A stretch of 64,000 nt of DNA from Niebla homalea. Taxonomy: Eukaryota; Ascomycota; Lecanoromycetes; Lecanorales; Ramalinaceae. Location of the stretch: positions 248,001-312,000 of the forward strand of contig JAHGAU010000035.1 of NCBI GenBank assembly GCA_019925105.1, read 5' to 3'. The notes beneath the pieces were generated by a model. The model did no database searches. It saw only the letters and a program-made list of their open reading frames with translations, and was not told where the DNA came from. The translations under genes and the position numbers were made by a program. This document shows, one piece after another, positions 23,392-35,908 of the stretch (position 1 is its first letter; each line of letters starts with the position of its first letter).

Positions 23392-23969
23392 GGGGGGCAG
23401 GATTGGCGGATCTGTTTGTGTGTGCGCAAGTGGGGGAGGAGGGGAGTGCGGTGAGGAGTTGGTTGTGTTGGATGGATCGAGACTCGGATGGATTGGGAAA
23501 GAGGCGAGGGAATCAAGGTAGATGGTGGTGCCCACGGATGACTATGCCGGGTCATCTAGGCGTTTGGGGGGGCGTCAATTGGTAGTGCGCATTATTTTCG
23601 AGGTCGGAAGGCGTTTTATTAGATCATTGTGGAATCAGGTTGGGGGATATTCTGTTGGATTTAATGGCTGCCTTCCGAAACCAACTTGAGCCCATCATCG
23701 CAAAACATGTCAGGCGTTGATGGAAATGAAAGGTCATTGGGTTGGAATGTTGAATTGCGCTAGTCTCTCATACACCACCACCCTTCAGACGCCTTCTAAG
23801 AATAATGCTCAGCAAGCCTAGCCCTTTTAGCGACAGAATCCCCAAAAACACGATGTGACGGCCGTTTTCATTTTACATTTCGTATCCCTCTTGTAGAGGG
23901 AGCGCCCCCCCTGGTAAGGCGGACTTGATCATCCATGATTCCTCTGGTGTGGGATGGTGGGTGCACCGT
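23392..23969. other. Intergenic region between convergent genes
   Basis: This region lies between the stop of the four-TM protein gene (23391, plus) and the stop of the inhibitor-2 gene (23970, minus), so it holds two 3' UTRs. No other feature is seen. Confidence 0.5.
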
Positions 23970-25158
23970 TTAGACACCATTGACAATCCTGTGATCGAGC
24001 TTTGGCATCGGAGGAGGTTGCTTGCCATCATCATCGTTGTCTTCTTCCATGGCTTCGAGCTCCTCGGCCGAGTGTCTGCTCCAAGTTCACACACATAAAT
24101 CAGCATTTCTCGTAATCTTGGTCAATGGGAAGGGGGAAAAAGGTCCCGGGGGGGGGGGGTCTCCTTTACCCTAACATCCCTTTCACCCCGCTCATTTCAT
24201 AATGCCTCTTCCGCATCTCCTCAAAGTCCCGGTGTCGCACATCGCCTTCATGCCCCTCGCCCGCGCTCTCATCCACCTGCACCGTCTTCTCCCCCTTCAG
24301 ACTTCCACTGCGTTTCATGGCGCCCCCACCCACAATCTCGCTCTCCCCACCATCAATCATGATGCGATCCTCCCCACCCCTCCCGGCCTGGCCGCCACCG
24401 CCAAACCCACCTTGCTCCTCCGGCTCCCCGATATCCAGTCCCGGGATGTCGCTCTCCCTCGGCTGCCGGCCCCTGGTCGACGCCGATCCCTTTGGCCCCC
24501 CACCCGCACTCCCACCACTACTCTTCGCCTTGTCCAGCTCATCGACCATCAGATCCCCCGCATCCAACACGCGCAATTCCTCCTCATCCTCCAGACTGGG
24601 CTCGTACCGCTGCGCGTAGGGGGTCTTGGGCTCGTCGATCTTCATGGTCGAACTCTTCTCCTGCTCGGTCAGGTAGAGGTTCGCCTCATCCCACTTGAGA
24701 CGCTGCTCCACGTGCTCGTCATTGTAGTTAGGGATCGGGGTGTGGGTGAAGGAGGCGGAGGTGCGACGCGAGAGCGGGGAGCGTTTGGTCTGGGAACTGT
24801 TGCGGCGGTCCTTGGGGCCGGCATTCTGGAGGGTGTTTTGGAGGGTCTGTTCGGCGGAGGCGCGGGTTTCGGCTGGGGTGGTGACGGTGGAGAGGGCGGG
24901 GAAGGGAGGGTTGGCGCTGTGGGCGGTGAGGGAGGAGGAGGGGGCGGAGGCAGAGGGTAGTGGTGGGTGGAAGTTGTCGGTGGAGGGGTTTTTGAGGATG
25001 CCTTTCATTGGAGAGGTGAGTCTTGCAGTTGAGGGAGACGAGGAGGAGGAGGAGGAATGTGCTACATGGGAATGACCAGGGGCCAGAAATGATGGGAGCT
25101 GAGGGAATGGGGGTGGATAGATACCTTTTGGCCGTTTGGCTGCTTCGGCGGAATGCAT
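23970..25158 (-). CDS. glc8: Protein phosphatase inhibitor 2 (Glc8/IPP-2)
   Basis: Three exons (25158-25125, 25001-24170, 24075-23970) give 323 residues. The first intron (123 nt) is in frame, but removing it creates [11 protein letters not shown], the KGILK motif with which inhibitor-2 contacts PP1; unspliced, the motif is interrupted by 41 odd residues. Downstream are [17 protein letters not shown] (the GSK3-type PxTP site) and [15 protein letters not shown], the HYxE-like PP1 active-site-blocking helix, continued by [12 protein letters not shown] after the 94-nt second intron. Exon 2 also encodes Gly/Ser-rich filler not present in the shorter yeast protein. It should modulate Glc7/PP1 in nucleus and cytosol. 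The second intron contains a run of twelve C on the minus strand. Confidence 0.9.
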
Positions 25159-25730
25159 GATGAGGTTTCTCCTGCTTAGGCGAGAGAGACAGAGAGAATC
25201 AGGGTCAAGAGGGTCTGAAGAAGGGCAATGTGATCAGGGTGATGTGTAGGAAAGAGATGGTCAATTAGTGAAGCAGAAGGGTCCGTTTAAAATGGAGGTC
25301 AGGTCAGGTGGGGGCTTTCTGATTGGTTGCTTTGTGGGGCACAAAAAGTCGGTGATGGCATGGAGTGTCTTACGGTGAGGACCAACCAACCACCAAAGAG
25401 ATGACGGCATTAATATTGTTTGCTTGGCGTCCGGGGAATTACTGCGAATATCTGAGATCATGTGGATCATAATTCAGAGGGTGTCAAGGAACGAAGGAAG
25501 TGGATTTTGATCATGCGTGTCATCATACTAGCTAGAACTATGTTGTCCCTGCGTTCAAATCTGTTCATCAAGATCCTGCCATTGACATCATCATTAACAA
25601 CTTCCATGAGCAATATTCAACGCCGGCGCCCTCGTCCAGACAATTCATCTCGCTGCTATTGTTCAGAAATGAGCAAAGCCGTTCATGTCACTGCTGCATT
25701 TCATGATCAACAATAGGTCTTCTCCCTCTT
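25159..25730. other. Intergenic region
   Basis: This is the promoter of the inhibitor-2 gene and the 3' region of the minus-strand gene ending at 25731. No gene is seen. Confidence 0.5.
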
Positions 25731-28700
25731 TCATCGACGACCTTTCTTCACCTGCTTCCCATTCGACTGCCCATGGACGTGCTGGCATTTGCATTTACAT
25801 TTGCAAGGTATTACCACATCACACATCCTCTCCATCATCACATCAAACTCATCCGCACAGGCCTTCAGATTTGCGATTGACGGCTTGCCATCCGCCTTCA
25901 ACGCCTTGGGCATATTCCTGTCAATAATGGTGCACGCAGTCATCAAGTCATTAGTAGGAAGCATCTCAATCGCGTCCATCAGATGTTTCGAAAGTTCCTG
26001 GGCATTGAATCGCTTGCTCGAGAAGTATGGGAGCATGGTGTTGGTGATCTTGAGCATCCGGCGGGTGAGTTCCGATTTGTGGTGGTCGTGCGCTGCGATT
26101 TCTTCCTTGCTGGTACCTTTCATTCCTTTTACCATGTTCTCCGTTTGCTGCTTCTTCCCCATCTTTGCGTCCTCAAGTTTCTGCTTAAGATGCTCTGACC
26201 GCGTCTTTCGAAAATCTTCCAGGAAGCCGAGGGGGCGCTCCGTGGCCAAACCCATGGTTGAATCATGCTCGAAACCCAGGCCTGCCGCATGGTATTCGCG
26301 GATGATGTCTCGAATGTCGATCAGCAAAAGGTCCTCCTCATTCATATTTTGTTGATCGCGCTTCTCTCGCGGTATCGGGATCTTCGGTATTGCGACCTTA
26401 TTGAGCCGATTTGGCCCTGTCTTTACTCCTGCAAGGCTGCTTTCTGGCACAGGTGTGACGAAGGAAGCTACGATCTCCTTTGGTGTCTTCGCATTCGTGA
26501 GTCTCAACAGATGTGAGCGCTCCAATGCGCGCAAAGCCTCGGCTTTGTTCGGTCCTGCCATCATCTTCTCAAGGATTGCCTTCATCTCGGCATGTGCCGC
26601 CATCATGTCAGCGTTGTTAACGTGATCTCCTTTGTATTCTCGGACACATCCTTCCAGAGTAGTCACCAGAGCGCTTAGTCGGGATATTTCCTTGTTGCTG
26701 AACTCGTCGTCCCTGTGTGCGGGCACACTCGCCTTCGCTTTGGCCTCTGACTTTCGCTTCCTTGCCTCGTCATGCGCTTGGAGAATTTCGTACATGTCGG
26801 ATCCTAAGGCTCGAAGGATCAAACCGATCAACAAATCCAACAAATCAAGGTTGAACACAGGGTTCGCCTTGGAGTCTTTTGATTGGGCTTTCGATGGCAA
26901 TGCCGGCACTGATTTTGGATGATCACCAACACCACTCGGTTTCTTCACCGGAGCTTCCGCAAGACCCTCGGAGTTGGTGAATTTCCCCTTGCTGTTGGAT
27001 TCCTTCCTCACCCTATTCCCAGGTGATAGCCCAAAGTCTCCTCGATCCCGCATCTCAAGGTATTGCTGCAGGGAGATGGTAGTGTCATCGAATTCCGCGG
27101 CCTCGTGCGACATTTCTTCACCGCACGCAGTGAGGAAGTCTCGCAGGGCTCCCTCATCCTTCAGAGAACGCAAGGAGGAGATATTGATGAGGCCTTTTGT
27201 CCAAGCATAATATATGCCATCGATGAATACTTCTGATTGCTCCATCGCCTGTCCAGAAACAGTTTTGATGGCGTCGTCCTTGATTGTGGCAAAGGCTTCT
27301 GGCGACGTCATGCCTATTAGGTCCTTCATGCCCTTTTGAGTCGGTATTTGATCATTAAGACCACGGGTCTCAAGATGATTGAGAATCTCTGCAGCAATCA
27401 TGTTTCTTTTCCCAGATGTTGTTGGCATGGTTGGTTGGCGCTGCTCTGGAGCAGTCGCCGTGGCTTTCCTTGACTTGAATCCATGATCTTCCAATCTCGA
27501 TTGTCCCGCGACAGGAGCTGGCGGACGTAGGTCTCGTGTAGCGGTCATGATGCGATTGACGGTCGGGTTCAAGAATTCGGTGTGAGACCTCAAACTTTAT
27601 CAGCCAAGTACGTTCAGATTAGTGAGGTGAAGACTTACTGATCCATCTGAAGAGTTGGTATATATTCACTAATCTCATCAAACATCACCTGGTCCCTCAA
27701 ACGGTTACAAAACTCGGTCAACTCCTCTTCACTCAAGTTCTGGTCGATGACAGCATGTTGCCAGAATACATGCATCGTGTTGCGCCTGTGCTCCTTATCG
27801 AGCTTCTTGTCTTGCATTGTCGCTGCAAGCTCAGGGTGATCCCCTAAGAATATCAGTCTCAGGAAATGAAACCTCATCGGATCAAGGTTGGTTGGGTTAG
27901 GCACCGCACGCTCAAGTCGTCCTGGTATCTCTCGTGCTCTAGCGATCTCGCGAGTCTTTTCCTCCACCAAATCAGAGAGGATCGATCGTGTGGCAGGTAT
28001 GTAGAAGTTGTAGAAGTGTGTTGCTGGGCTGCCGTCGCATTGCATGGCAACACCTCGGATTCCACGGCCGATGACGTGTTCGATGAATGTTAGCCGTTCA
28101 TTCACTTCCACCATCGCCCGCTTGAAAAGGGTGTGGTGGTCTTCCCCCGGGGCTGCTCTTGTCGTCCAGAAGGTAGTCGGGCTTTCCGCTTGTCCATCAT
28201 CCTCATTCTCTTCAAAAGGATTACTACACACGTCACTGGTGTTGTCATCACAATCTTCTCCGCCAGTAGTATCATCGTCATCATCATCATCTACAATCCC
28301 TTTCCCACGCTCCCCACCCTTTCCGCTCTGATCCTCACACTCCTCCCCACAAACATGCCCACCCCCCTCCTCATCCCCCACATCCTCATCCTCGCTCTCC
28401 TCCCACACCCCCAACTCCCTACAACAGCGCTCAAACTCCTCCGTCCCCACCCGTTCCTCAATAGCGTCCCCCACCTCCAACTCAAACGCAATCACCCTCT
28501 GCAAACACGCTTCGTCCGCCTCCCCCCCTTCCTCCTCATCACCTTTCGCCGCCGCCGCCGCCGCCTCCGCAAGAACGATCCCACACACATCCTCGAAAAA
28601 CCCCGCGATCAAGTGCATGAGGAATGGGATCCGGCACAGCTCCACCAGCTCCACCTGCTCCACCAGCGACAGCAGGCGCGCTCCCCGGTTCGCCGCCCAC

Positions 28701-29491
28701 ACGCGCTGCCCCGCCGCGACGGCCGTGCTGGCCAGCTGGGAGGGAACGTTGCCGCCGTGGTGAGATGCGGCGAGGGAGATGGCGCGGGTGAGGTGGAGGA
28801 TCAGGTGTTGGTCGGGTGGTGTGATGCTGCTGCTGCGTTCTTCTTCTTCTTCTTGTTGCCGTGCTTGCGTTGTCATCATCATCGTCGCGGTGGTGGCGGT
28901 ATTGTCGTCGTTGGCAGCGTGTTGTTCATTTGCTATGGCGGCGTCCTCGTCGTCGTCGTCGAACCCCCTGTTGTGATCACCTTCTGCTGTGAGAGTGGCA
29001 TCGGTCGTCCCGGGGCGTGGTGGTGCGTTACTCTGAGTGACGGTGATGGCAAGGGGGTAGGGGGAAGTAGGTAGAGATGATATTAGCGTCGAGACCATCT
29101 GCGATACCATTGCGGGTGTGATGTGCAGATCGTCGATGATCCTGCCGAGCTTCCAGCCCATCTCCACGGGGTTCCCGGTTCGTGCCTGGGGACTGCTGAT
29201 GATGCTGCTGCTGATGTGGATCTTCCGAACATCATCATCATGGGGATGATCGGAAGAACGGCGGTCCGGCGTCATCCTCGTGAATCCAGCGGTCCTTGTG
29301 GTGGTGGTGGAAGGCGTCGATGCTGCTGGTGTTGGTGATGAGCTGTTGGTCACGGTCGATACTGCTGCAGCACCAGCACCAGCAGCAGTGTCAGCCACAT
29401 CATTCATCGTTATCTCGGCTGCTGTTAGTGGAGCCCGTTCCCCCTCCTTCTTCTTCTTCGCCTTGCTAGTCGAAAAGATCTTCCTATCCAT
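25731..29491 (-). CDS. Uncharacterised 1,236-residue protein
   Basis: I join two adjacent minus-strand ORFs into one gene: exon 29491-27639 and exon 27588-25731. The junction is a 50-nt intron with a perfect GTAAGT donor, a CTGAT branch and a TTTGAG acceptor, and the phase fits. The downstream ORF has no ATG of its own before residue 16, which supports the fusion. The N-terminal half is Thr/Ser/Asp-rich with long acidic and poly-Asp stretches (about 430-475) and a helical block at about 280-400. The C-terminal half is mostly helical and charged, with a Cys-Lys repeat (CKCKCKC) near the end. No domain is recognised. Microsatellite-like CAG/GTC repeats explain several homopolymeric stretches. 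Confidence 0.6.
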
Positions 29492-30397
29492 CTTGCAGCA
29501 GACCTCCTATTCCTTATCTGCCAACAGTATACTTTGCCTGTCCTACCTCACAGACTCACTTAGACGTGGTGGAGGAAGATGAGACATCCCACAATCATGA
29601 CAATTTTCATCAGGAAACGGTGCAGCCAGAGAGGCATGTTGGATTGTAGTGTCTCGGAGAGTGTTGGGGGAGGGGGGGTTGTGATATATGAGATGTGTTA
29701 CGTGAGTGTGGACCAGTAATACTACGCGATTTGGCATTGTGGATCGAGAGATTGCAGGGGTAGGCAAGGCAACCACGGAATATGTTTCATTATCACCATC
29801 ATCTTGTGGTGATGGTTGTCCGGAGGGAAGTTCCTCCATGAGCCCAAAATCTAGTCACCTTATTGGAGAGTATTTTCGGGAGGGTTTTGGGCGCATTGGT
29901 AAAAGATGAATAGTGTCTGATGAGAATCTCTTACGAGGCTGGTGCTGGGCGAAGAATGTACTCCATAGCAAGTCCAGAGGATGAAAAGTCTCATTGGCGC
30001 CACGCAGCATGAGCCAGGCTACGGATTGTGATTTCTTTGGCAGGTTGATATCGAGCTTTGACATAATGGACTTAACACTGAAGTGATTGATGCTCATCCA
30101 ATCGTGGGTAGGCAAAGAAACAAGTATGGTCCAAGAACGTTCCTGGGTCCAAAAGTTTGAGATCTATCACACAAGAGGTATAATCTTACAAAACTTGGTA
30201 TCTTACTATCTCAGTTGACGTCAACGCCGTTACCCCTATGCCCTCGAGACATTTGGCTCAAGCCTATCATGTAAAACGCCTATTATACCTGTAAGCTCCA
30301 TTCGATGGCCCCGTTGCACACCATAAAGGTATCCACATTGCCACTGGCACCGCAGTCATCGACCTATCGCATTATCTAAATTAGCTGCCACTTGCAA
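29492..30397. other. Intergenic region
   Basis: This 906-base stretch holds the promoter of the large unknown gene and the 3' side of the terpene-cyclase-like gene. The short ORFs on both strands have no domain features. Confidence 0.5.
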
Positions 30398-33300
30398 TCA
30401 GAATGGCAGCTTCAACCTTGGCCCGCCGATACGACTCGACCTCCGCAATTTCCTCGCCTGTACGTCCTCTCCCTCGTCCGTTGGCGCCAATGGTCCAATT
30501 CCTATATTCTTGCTCACTGGTACAGCTGGTGGAGCCTTCATCCATCCTCTGCCATCCGTTATGTCCTCTTTCTCGCCTTCCTCCCGTCCTTTCTTCTTGA
30601 GATGTCGTTGGCTCTTCTGCTTTCTCAGGTCCAGCTTCTGGTCCTTGACAGTAAGGGAAGGGGCCCTACACGCCTCTTCCATGGCCTTGGCTTGCAGGCA
30701 GCCAGCTCGTTCACGTGCAGCTTCGTATTCGGCCTTTTCCCTTGCCTTCTTCTCTTTGGCCTTTTCAGCGCTGGCATCACTGCTAGCCTTACGCTGCATC
30801 TGCATACGCGCCTTGGCAAGCTTGATGGTCTCTGCATCAGCAGGTGTTGGGCTTGTCAATCTTTTCTGCAGCTTGACGAACTTTGCTTTTTTTTGGGCAT
30901 CGGTGACGGGTAGTTCGTAGAGCGATTGCCCACCAATGCCAGGTGATGTCGTCGCAGGGCGGGGGCGATGATGACCATAGTCGCTAAGCATGGGGCTGGA
31001 TTTCGGCTTAGCCATACTATGCCCGGAACTGTGGGATCCGGGAGGCAAGTTCGAGTCTCCCATGTCAGACATGATACGCTCGATCCGTGACATTTCCGTA
31101 CATGTGCGAGATGTACGTCGCGGTGACAGGAGAGCAGCGGCCGACCGATGAAGATTGAAGTCGCGCTGAAGCGCACTAGTCCCTGCAAGCTTGATAGATT
31201 CGGGGCTTTGGCTGCGAGTACGTGTGTTCTGGTTATGGGATGAAGAGGACGAGGCAGAGGGCTCCCGCTGAGGGTTGAGAGGCTCGATCAAGAGAGCCGC
31301 TCGTGCTTGCGCTACTGACCCTCTTCCAGGTGCTTTAGAAGGGGGCAATGGCGCAGGTTGCAGGATACACGCGCGCTCAATGACCTCGACCGCAGTAGTA
31401 GGCTGGTGAAAGGAGCCAATGTTCTGGTCGCGAAGGATGTGATCTGCTAGCCCCGATTGATCGACAAACAGTCCCAGGATGTCCGCTGTACGTTGATTGA
31501 TACCAGCTGAATCGAGACCTTGAAGGCAAACATTGAGACACCGCCATTCGTGACTCAGGAGACGCGTAAGCTGTTGTGGCTGAGATGTAACGATTGTTTG
31601 AGAGGTTTTGACGGACCTTGGTGATTCCGGAGAGACTGGGGAGGCTGAGGGCGCGGAAGATGTGCTCGACATGGAAGATACGGGAGAGATTTCTCCGTCA
31701 CTGTAATTTGAGGAGCAAGATGAGGCCGAGGAAATGGATCCACTATAACTCCTATATGTCCCAAAGCTTGAGATTCGAGTCCTGACCGTTCTTGGGTGTG
31801 ATCGATCATGTGAGGGTGACTCGGGTACAGTGCTGGACATGAAGGCGACCATCGACAGGTGGCGGCACATTGCAGCAGCGAGGTAATTTTGCTCTGGTGT
31901 CTCCAGGAAATCACGCCGAAGCGCAATATCTTTGCAGATGGATTGATTGCCAACCAGACAAGCCAGGAACGCAAAGGAGAATGCATGAGATGTCTGATCG
32001 GAAGCTTGCTGAGACTCATGCCCATCTCCCTCTCGTGATGATTCTTCTGGTGCATCTGCAAGCCGACCGAGCTGCGCAAGAATAAAAGCAAGGAACTCAT
32101 TGCGAAGTTGACATTGATCATTATAGCTGGCCATGAGGACGTAAGGGTGATTCAGAGTATGGTTGACGAATCGGTAAAGGACGGATCTGGCCTCATTCAA
32201 GGAGGTGGTCCCACTTGTAGCAGCTGATGATCGCTGTGCTCTATTCTCGTCGCTGTCACAATGACCTTGGTCCTTGGTAGCATGTTGCTCAAGGTCATCA
32301 AACACTTCTTGAACGATATCCTCTATTTCAAAAAGACATCCCGCGAATGCTTCGGCAATGTAATTTGTGATGTAATCGTCCAGCTGTCTTAGGAGGAAGG
32401 AGACAATCATCATTTGGTACAGGAACTCCGGGCCAACATAACGGCGATCGAGATTGCTGGCAGCCAGCCACGTAAATGGAAGGATGTCGAAATGTTGATC
32501 GTCCTGAAGATGGCTTTGGGGAAAGACTGCATACTTGACTTCATTCAGTTGGGGCAGGAACAGTTGGCTTTCCACTAGGCAAGCCTGGATCTGCCATTCT
32601 GGAGTCTTCCGGAAACGAGACTGTCGAGCATGATATTTGGTCTGGATAGCAATACGGGCAAGTGGTATTTGGAAGCGATTCTCGATCGAGGTTGTGGTGG
32701 AGGTATGGAAAACAGTAGTCTGCAAGGCCGCCAAGATGTAAGATTGGAACAAGATGGACGAGCCCGCGGTGATCTTGCTTTGCCAGACATGATCAGGGTC
32801 TGCGAGTGGTTTGAAATTGTCGGCGAGGTATTTTCGAGCTCGCTCGATTGATTGTGTCAAATGCGCTTTGACACGAGGCGCAGACGTTAAAGGGGCAAGC
32901 TTTGTCAATATCAACACCCCATAAGCTGTGGTCTCGCAACGTTGGCTCCGACCCCAGGATCCACTTGCGCTTTGATCTTGGAGCGTCCTTGTCAGAGCTT
33001 GGTAGAGGCAAATGAACACTTTGTTCCTCAATGTCAAGTCGTCTAGGACTGGGGCGAGTCCGCTTTCCCACAGCTCAACAAGGAGGGCAAATGCATCAAC
33101 CATGAGCATCTTTGAGTAGGTGACTGCAGTATTAGTCTGATCTTCTATTTGACCATTCGACGTCCACCAATAGTGGGCAATAAATCGCACTGCTTTATCA
33201 ATTTGCGCGACTTGCTCGTTGTTGCCCGGTAGCAGATCAAGCAACGCCTTCAGGACGAGGCAGTTGGTCCGAAAATTCGGATTGCGATCTTGCGTGGAAA

Positions 33301-34541
33301 ACTTAAAGAATTCACGCGTCTCAAATCTAATGACAAGTCCTTGAGCCGAAGGCGTCCTTCCCAGTTTGCAAAGTGTTGAAATCGCTCTGGCAGTGCTGTC
33401 CGCGTCTGATTCGACGTACGGAGCAGATCCAGTGACTCCAGCATCTGTTGAGAGACACGCCTCCAGGAACTCGGCAGCATTTTCCAGATGCGACAAGCCT
33501 AGCTCTTGCTGACTGAAACCACTTGCGAGCAGAACGCAGAGAGCTTGAGTAACCTCAAAGACGGTAGTAGGGTACTGCGATGGTACTGCCCCAATGGATC
33601 GCTCATCGCCAGCAGACAAGATGTGGCTCAAGTAGGCCTCCGCTTCATCATCCCATGTCGAGCTGTATATTAAGTAGGCAGCCGTACATGCAGGTGAAGC
33701 CATAATCGAGCCAGAAATCTTATGCTGGCTGACTCGATCGAAGTCCAGCTCGCCAATGAGACCCTCTATGAGCTTGGCGGCAGAGGATCTAGTCGTTGCA
33801 TAGAGCAAAGCTGGGTTGATCCGCTGCGAGACTTCATTCCGTAGATCATGGAGCAGATTGAGCCCAGCAAAATGGAATTCACACCCCTCAGCAGACAAAA
33901 GGTGCAACAATTTTGGCACAAGTATCTCATAACCATCTGATGAGGTTACTGATACATCCCAATGAGACAATTTGGCTTCAAGATAGTAGACGGCTCTGTC
34001 ATGGCGATGCTGTAGATCACCTTGGGCGTGTGACTGCATTTGATGGGGCGCAGCAATATGCTTGCAAAATGCAAGCAAGGCGGCGAGGGTGTTGAGTATC
34101 CCATCCGTATCAGAGGATGAAGAGTGCCAGCCTCCATCGTGGTGCTGAGTTTTTAGCAGGTAATCAAAGGCTGACGGAAACAGCCATCTGGTCGAGCCAT
34201 CCACTGATTTCGAGATCATAGATACCCAGGCCGTGTCATAGACTGAGCATGTCATCGACCCTACACCGTATTGAGGATCGTGCTCGTCCACCAATTGGCG
34301 GACAAGCATGTGTGCTCTAGAGCGGTGATCGACCCCATCATGAATGTACATGATGCTGGCGTTGCCACTCTGAAGCATGTACGCGCGAGGTATCAGAAAG
34401 TCGAGCAGCTGGGCTCACACTGAAAAGCGGAACATCTTGCAAAGGCTGTCGGGACCAGAGCGCCCTTTTGAAGCCGGCTGCCCTACTGGCAGAAGGAAAT
34501 TCATCCTCGGCCCCTGCATTGCCCATGTCAAGCGACGACAT
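30398..34541 (-). CDS. Class II diterpene cyclase-like protein, C-terminally extended
   Basis: Exons 34541-34419 and 34369-30398 (49-nt intron, GTGAGC donor) give 1,364 residues. The N-terminal 700 residues look like copalyl-diphosphate-synthase/kaurene-synthase-type cyclases: CSVYDTAW at about 83-89, QHHDGGW at about 116-122 (a QW-type motif) and SDADSTA at about 362-368 in the place of the DxDDTA protonation motif, so the last catalytic Asp is Ser. No canonical DDxxD follows; the nearest is LDDYITN. From about residue 880 the protein is Ser/Pro-rich, and the last 250 residues are basic and lysine-rich with a coiled-coil-like stretch. Known fungal CPS/KS proteins are about 950 residues. The fold assignment is fairly safe; activity and product are unknown. 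No GGPP synthase or intact P450 is nearby. Confidence 0.75.
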
Positions 34542-34713
34542 TGAGCTTCTCAAATGAGATCTATGTTGTAGCGCAGCACCGACGACCGCACCGAATAAGC
34601 AGGCGGTTACGCCCGAATAATTTCATATCTTATCAAACTTTCACACATAGATCATCACCCTGCAGAGCCAGTGAGCAGAGAGTTCATCCGGGGTTGTTGG
34701 AGAAGGAAACAGC

Positions 34714-35040
34714 ATGAGTGGACAAGAACAGGATTCGTCAGGGGTGGAGGTGTCTCGGACATCGCTTGGTAGCTGCCGAATGGGGACAAATTGCCGCTAT
34801 CGTGGGGTTGATCCCGGGCCTAAAGTTGGCAGGCTGTACTGCGATCGGCGCTCACAAGACGACTTCATTAGGTACCTTAAGGAACGAGGAAAGGAGCTAG
34901 GTATAGCATCAGGCATGCTCCGAGGCAAACGACCGAGCTTCAGTCATGATGATCGGCAAACTACCTCTGCACTGTACTCATGGCACGTTCAAATCGATCA
35001 CCAATGTCTAGAAAGACTCGAGTTCTCCTTTCCAGAATAG
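34714..35040 (+). CDS. Possible small protein, unsupported
   Basis: A 108-codon ORF begins MSGQEQDSSGVEV 173 bases from the divergent cyclase gene start. Its composition is protein-like (KERGKELGIASGMLRGKRPS), but no domain, intron or signal is visible. It may be chance. Confidence 0.25.
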   Translation: MSGQEQDSSGVEVSRTSLGSCRMGTNCRYRGVDPGPKVGRLYCDRRSQDDFIRYLKERGKELGIASGMLRGKRPSFSHDDRQTTSALYSWHVQIDHQCLERLEFSFPE

Positions 35041-35908
35041 AAACGCCATCAGACTGGTGTTGAAATGTGTTCATTCTATTCAATGATTTACTTATTCAAT
35101 TCTTTCCGGACTCTTAATTGTATGGAAATATTCTTCGACCTTTCGAGAAGATCCCGAATCGTTGTTGGAGCTTTTGAAGAAAGGATACTCACCATTCAGA
35201 TATTTTAGATTGCTTTTGACAAAGCCTCGTCGCCAAAGACTGAAAATGTCCCCTGAACGTCCCATGACTTGCCGCCCAAGTGACAGGCACAACCCCGATT
35301 GTTGTCGGTGTAATCGGGCAACATATCCAGACTCGGTCAATCAACATTATTACAATCCTCGTTCATCTCCCGGTGGACTTTGGTTGAATGAATTCTTCTC
35401 TAGGATTTTATCAATCAATGATGAAACATGTGCACCTCATAGTGATGATGATTTCTGACGCCCGAACCGAATACATCAGAAAACGATTGTTCGCAGAGGA
35501 CCTCGGACCGAAAATCTTACACGCAGGATCTTGATTGCTGCCCAACGAGCACCGCGATAGGATAGAAAGCCAGCATCATCGATCTCCCTCCTTCCTCCAT
35601 CTGATCCTCCCTGTATACACACAATTCTCAACTCCAAACATCTTAACCCCATTTCCAATCACTTTCGTTCAATATCGACGTATTCGAATCCCCTCCCTTC
35701 CACAGACTAAGTCACACATGCAGACCCCTCCCCAGCGTGTCTCGTGCCAGCACACCCCCGCATCCCTAGCCACGCCAACACCTCCACAAGCATAAGCGAT
35801 CTTCGACCAAGACCTGCACCTAACACCACTCTACCTCTATTCAATTGGCCAATTATCTCCTTGACACTGCAATAGCGCCCCCCTCAAACACCTACCGAAA
35901 CCAAGATC
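35041..35908. other. Intergenic region
   Basis: These 868 bases contain no convincing gene. The pyrimidine-rich segment 35580-35900 is typical of the 5' leader of the plus-strand gene that starts at 35909. Confidence 0.5.

Noticed and set aside
24202..24960. 252-codon plus-strand ORF opposite phosphatase inhibitor-2
   Set aside because: The minus strand carries all inhibitor-2 motifs in order; the plus reading is an antisense shadow rich in Gly, Leu and Arg.
28133..29074. 313-codon plus-strand ORF opposite the large unknown gene
   Set aside because: It is a shadow of the repeat-rich coding strand. The minus-strand frame has an ATG, splice signals and a continuing protein, while this one is Leu/Pro/Val low complexity.
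29150..29400. Tandem CAG/GTC-type triplets as a CRISPR-like or satellite array
   Set aside because: They are microsatellite stretches inside a coding exon that encode Ala, Thr and Ser runs; there are no regular spacers.
30398..34541. A terpene biosynthetic gene cluster around the cyclase-like gene
   Set aside because: No GGPP synthase, P450, transporter or other tailoring gene lies within 10 kb on either side, and the cyclase motifs are atypical.
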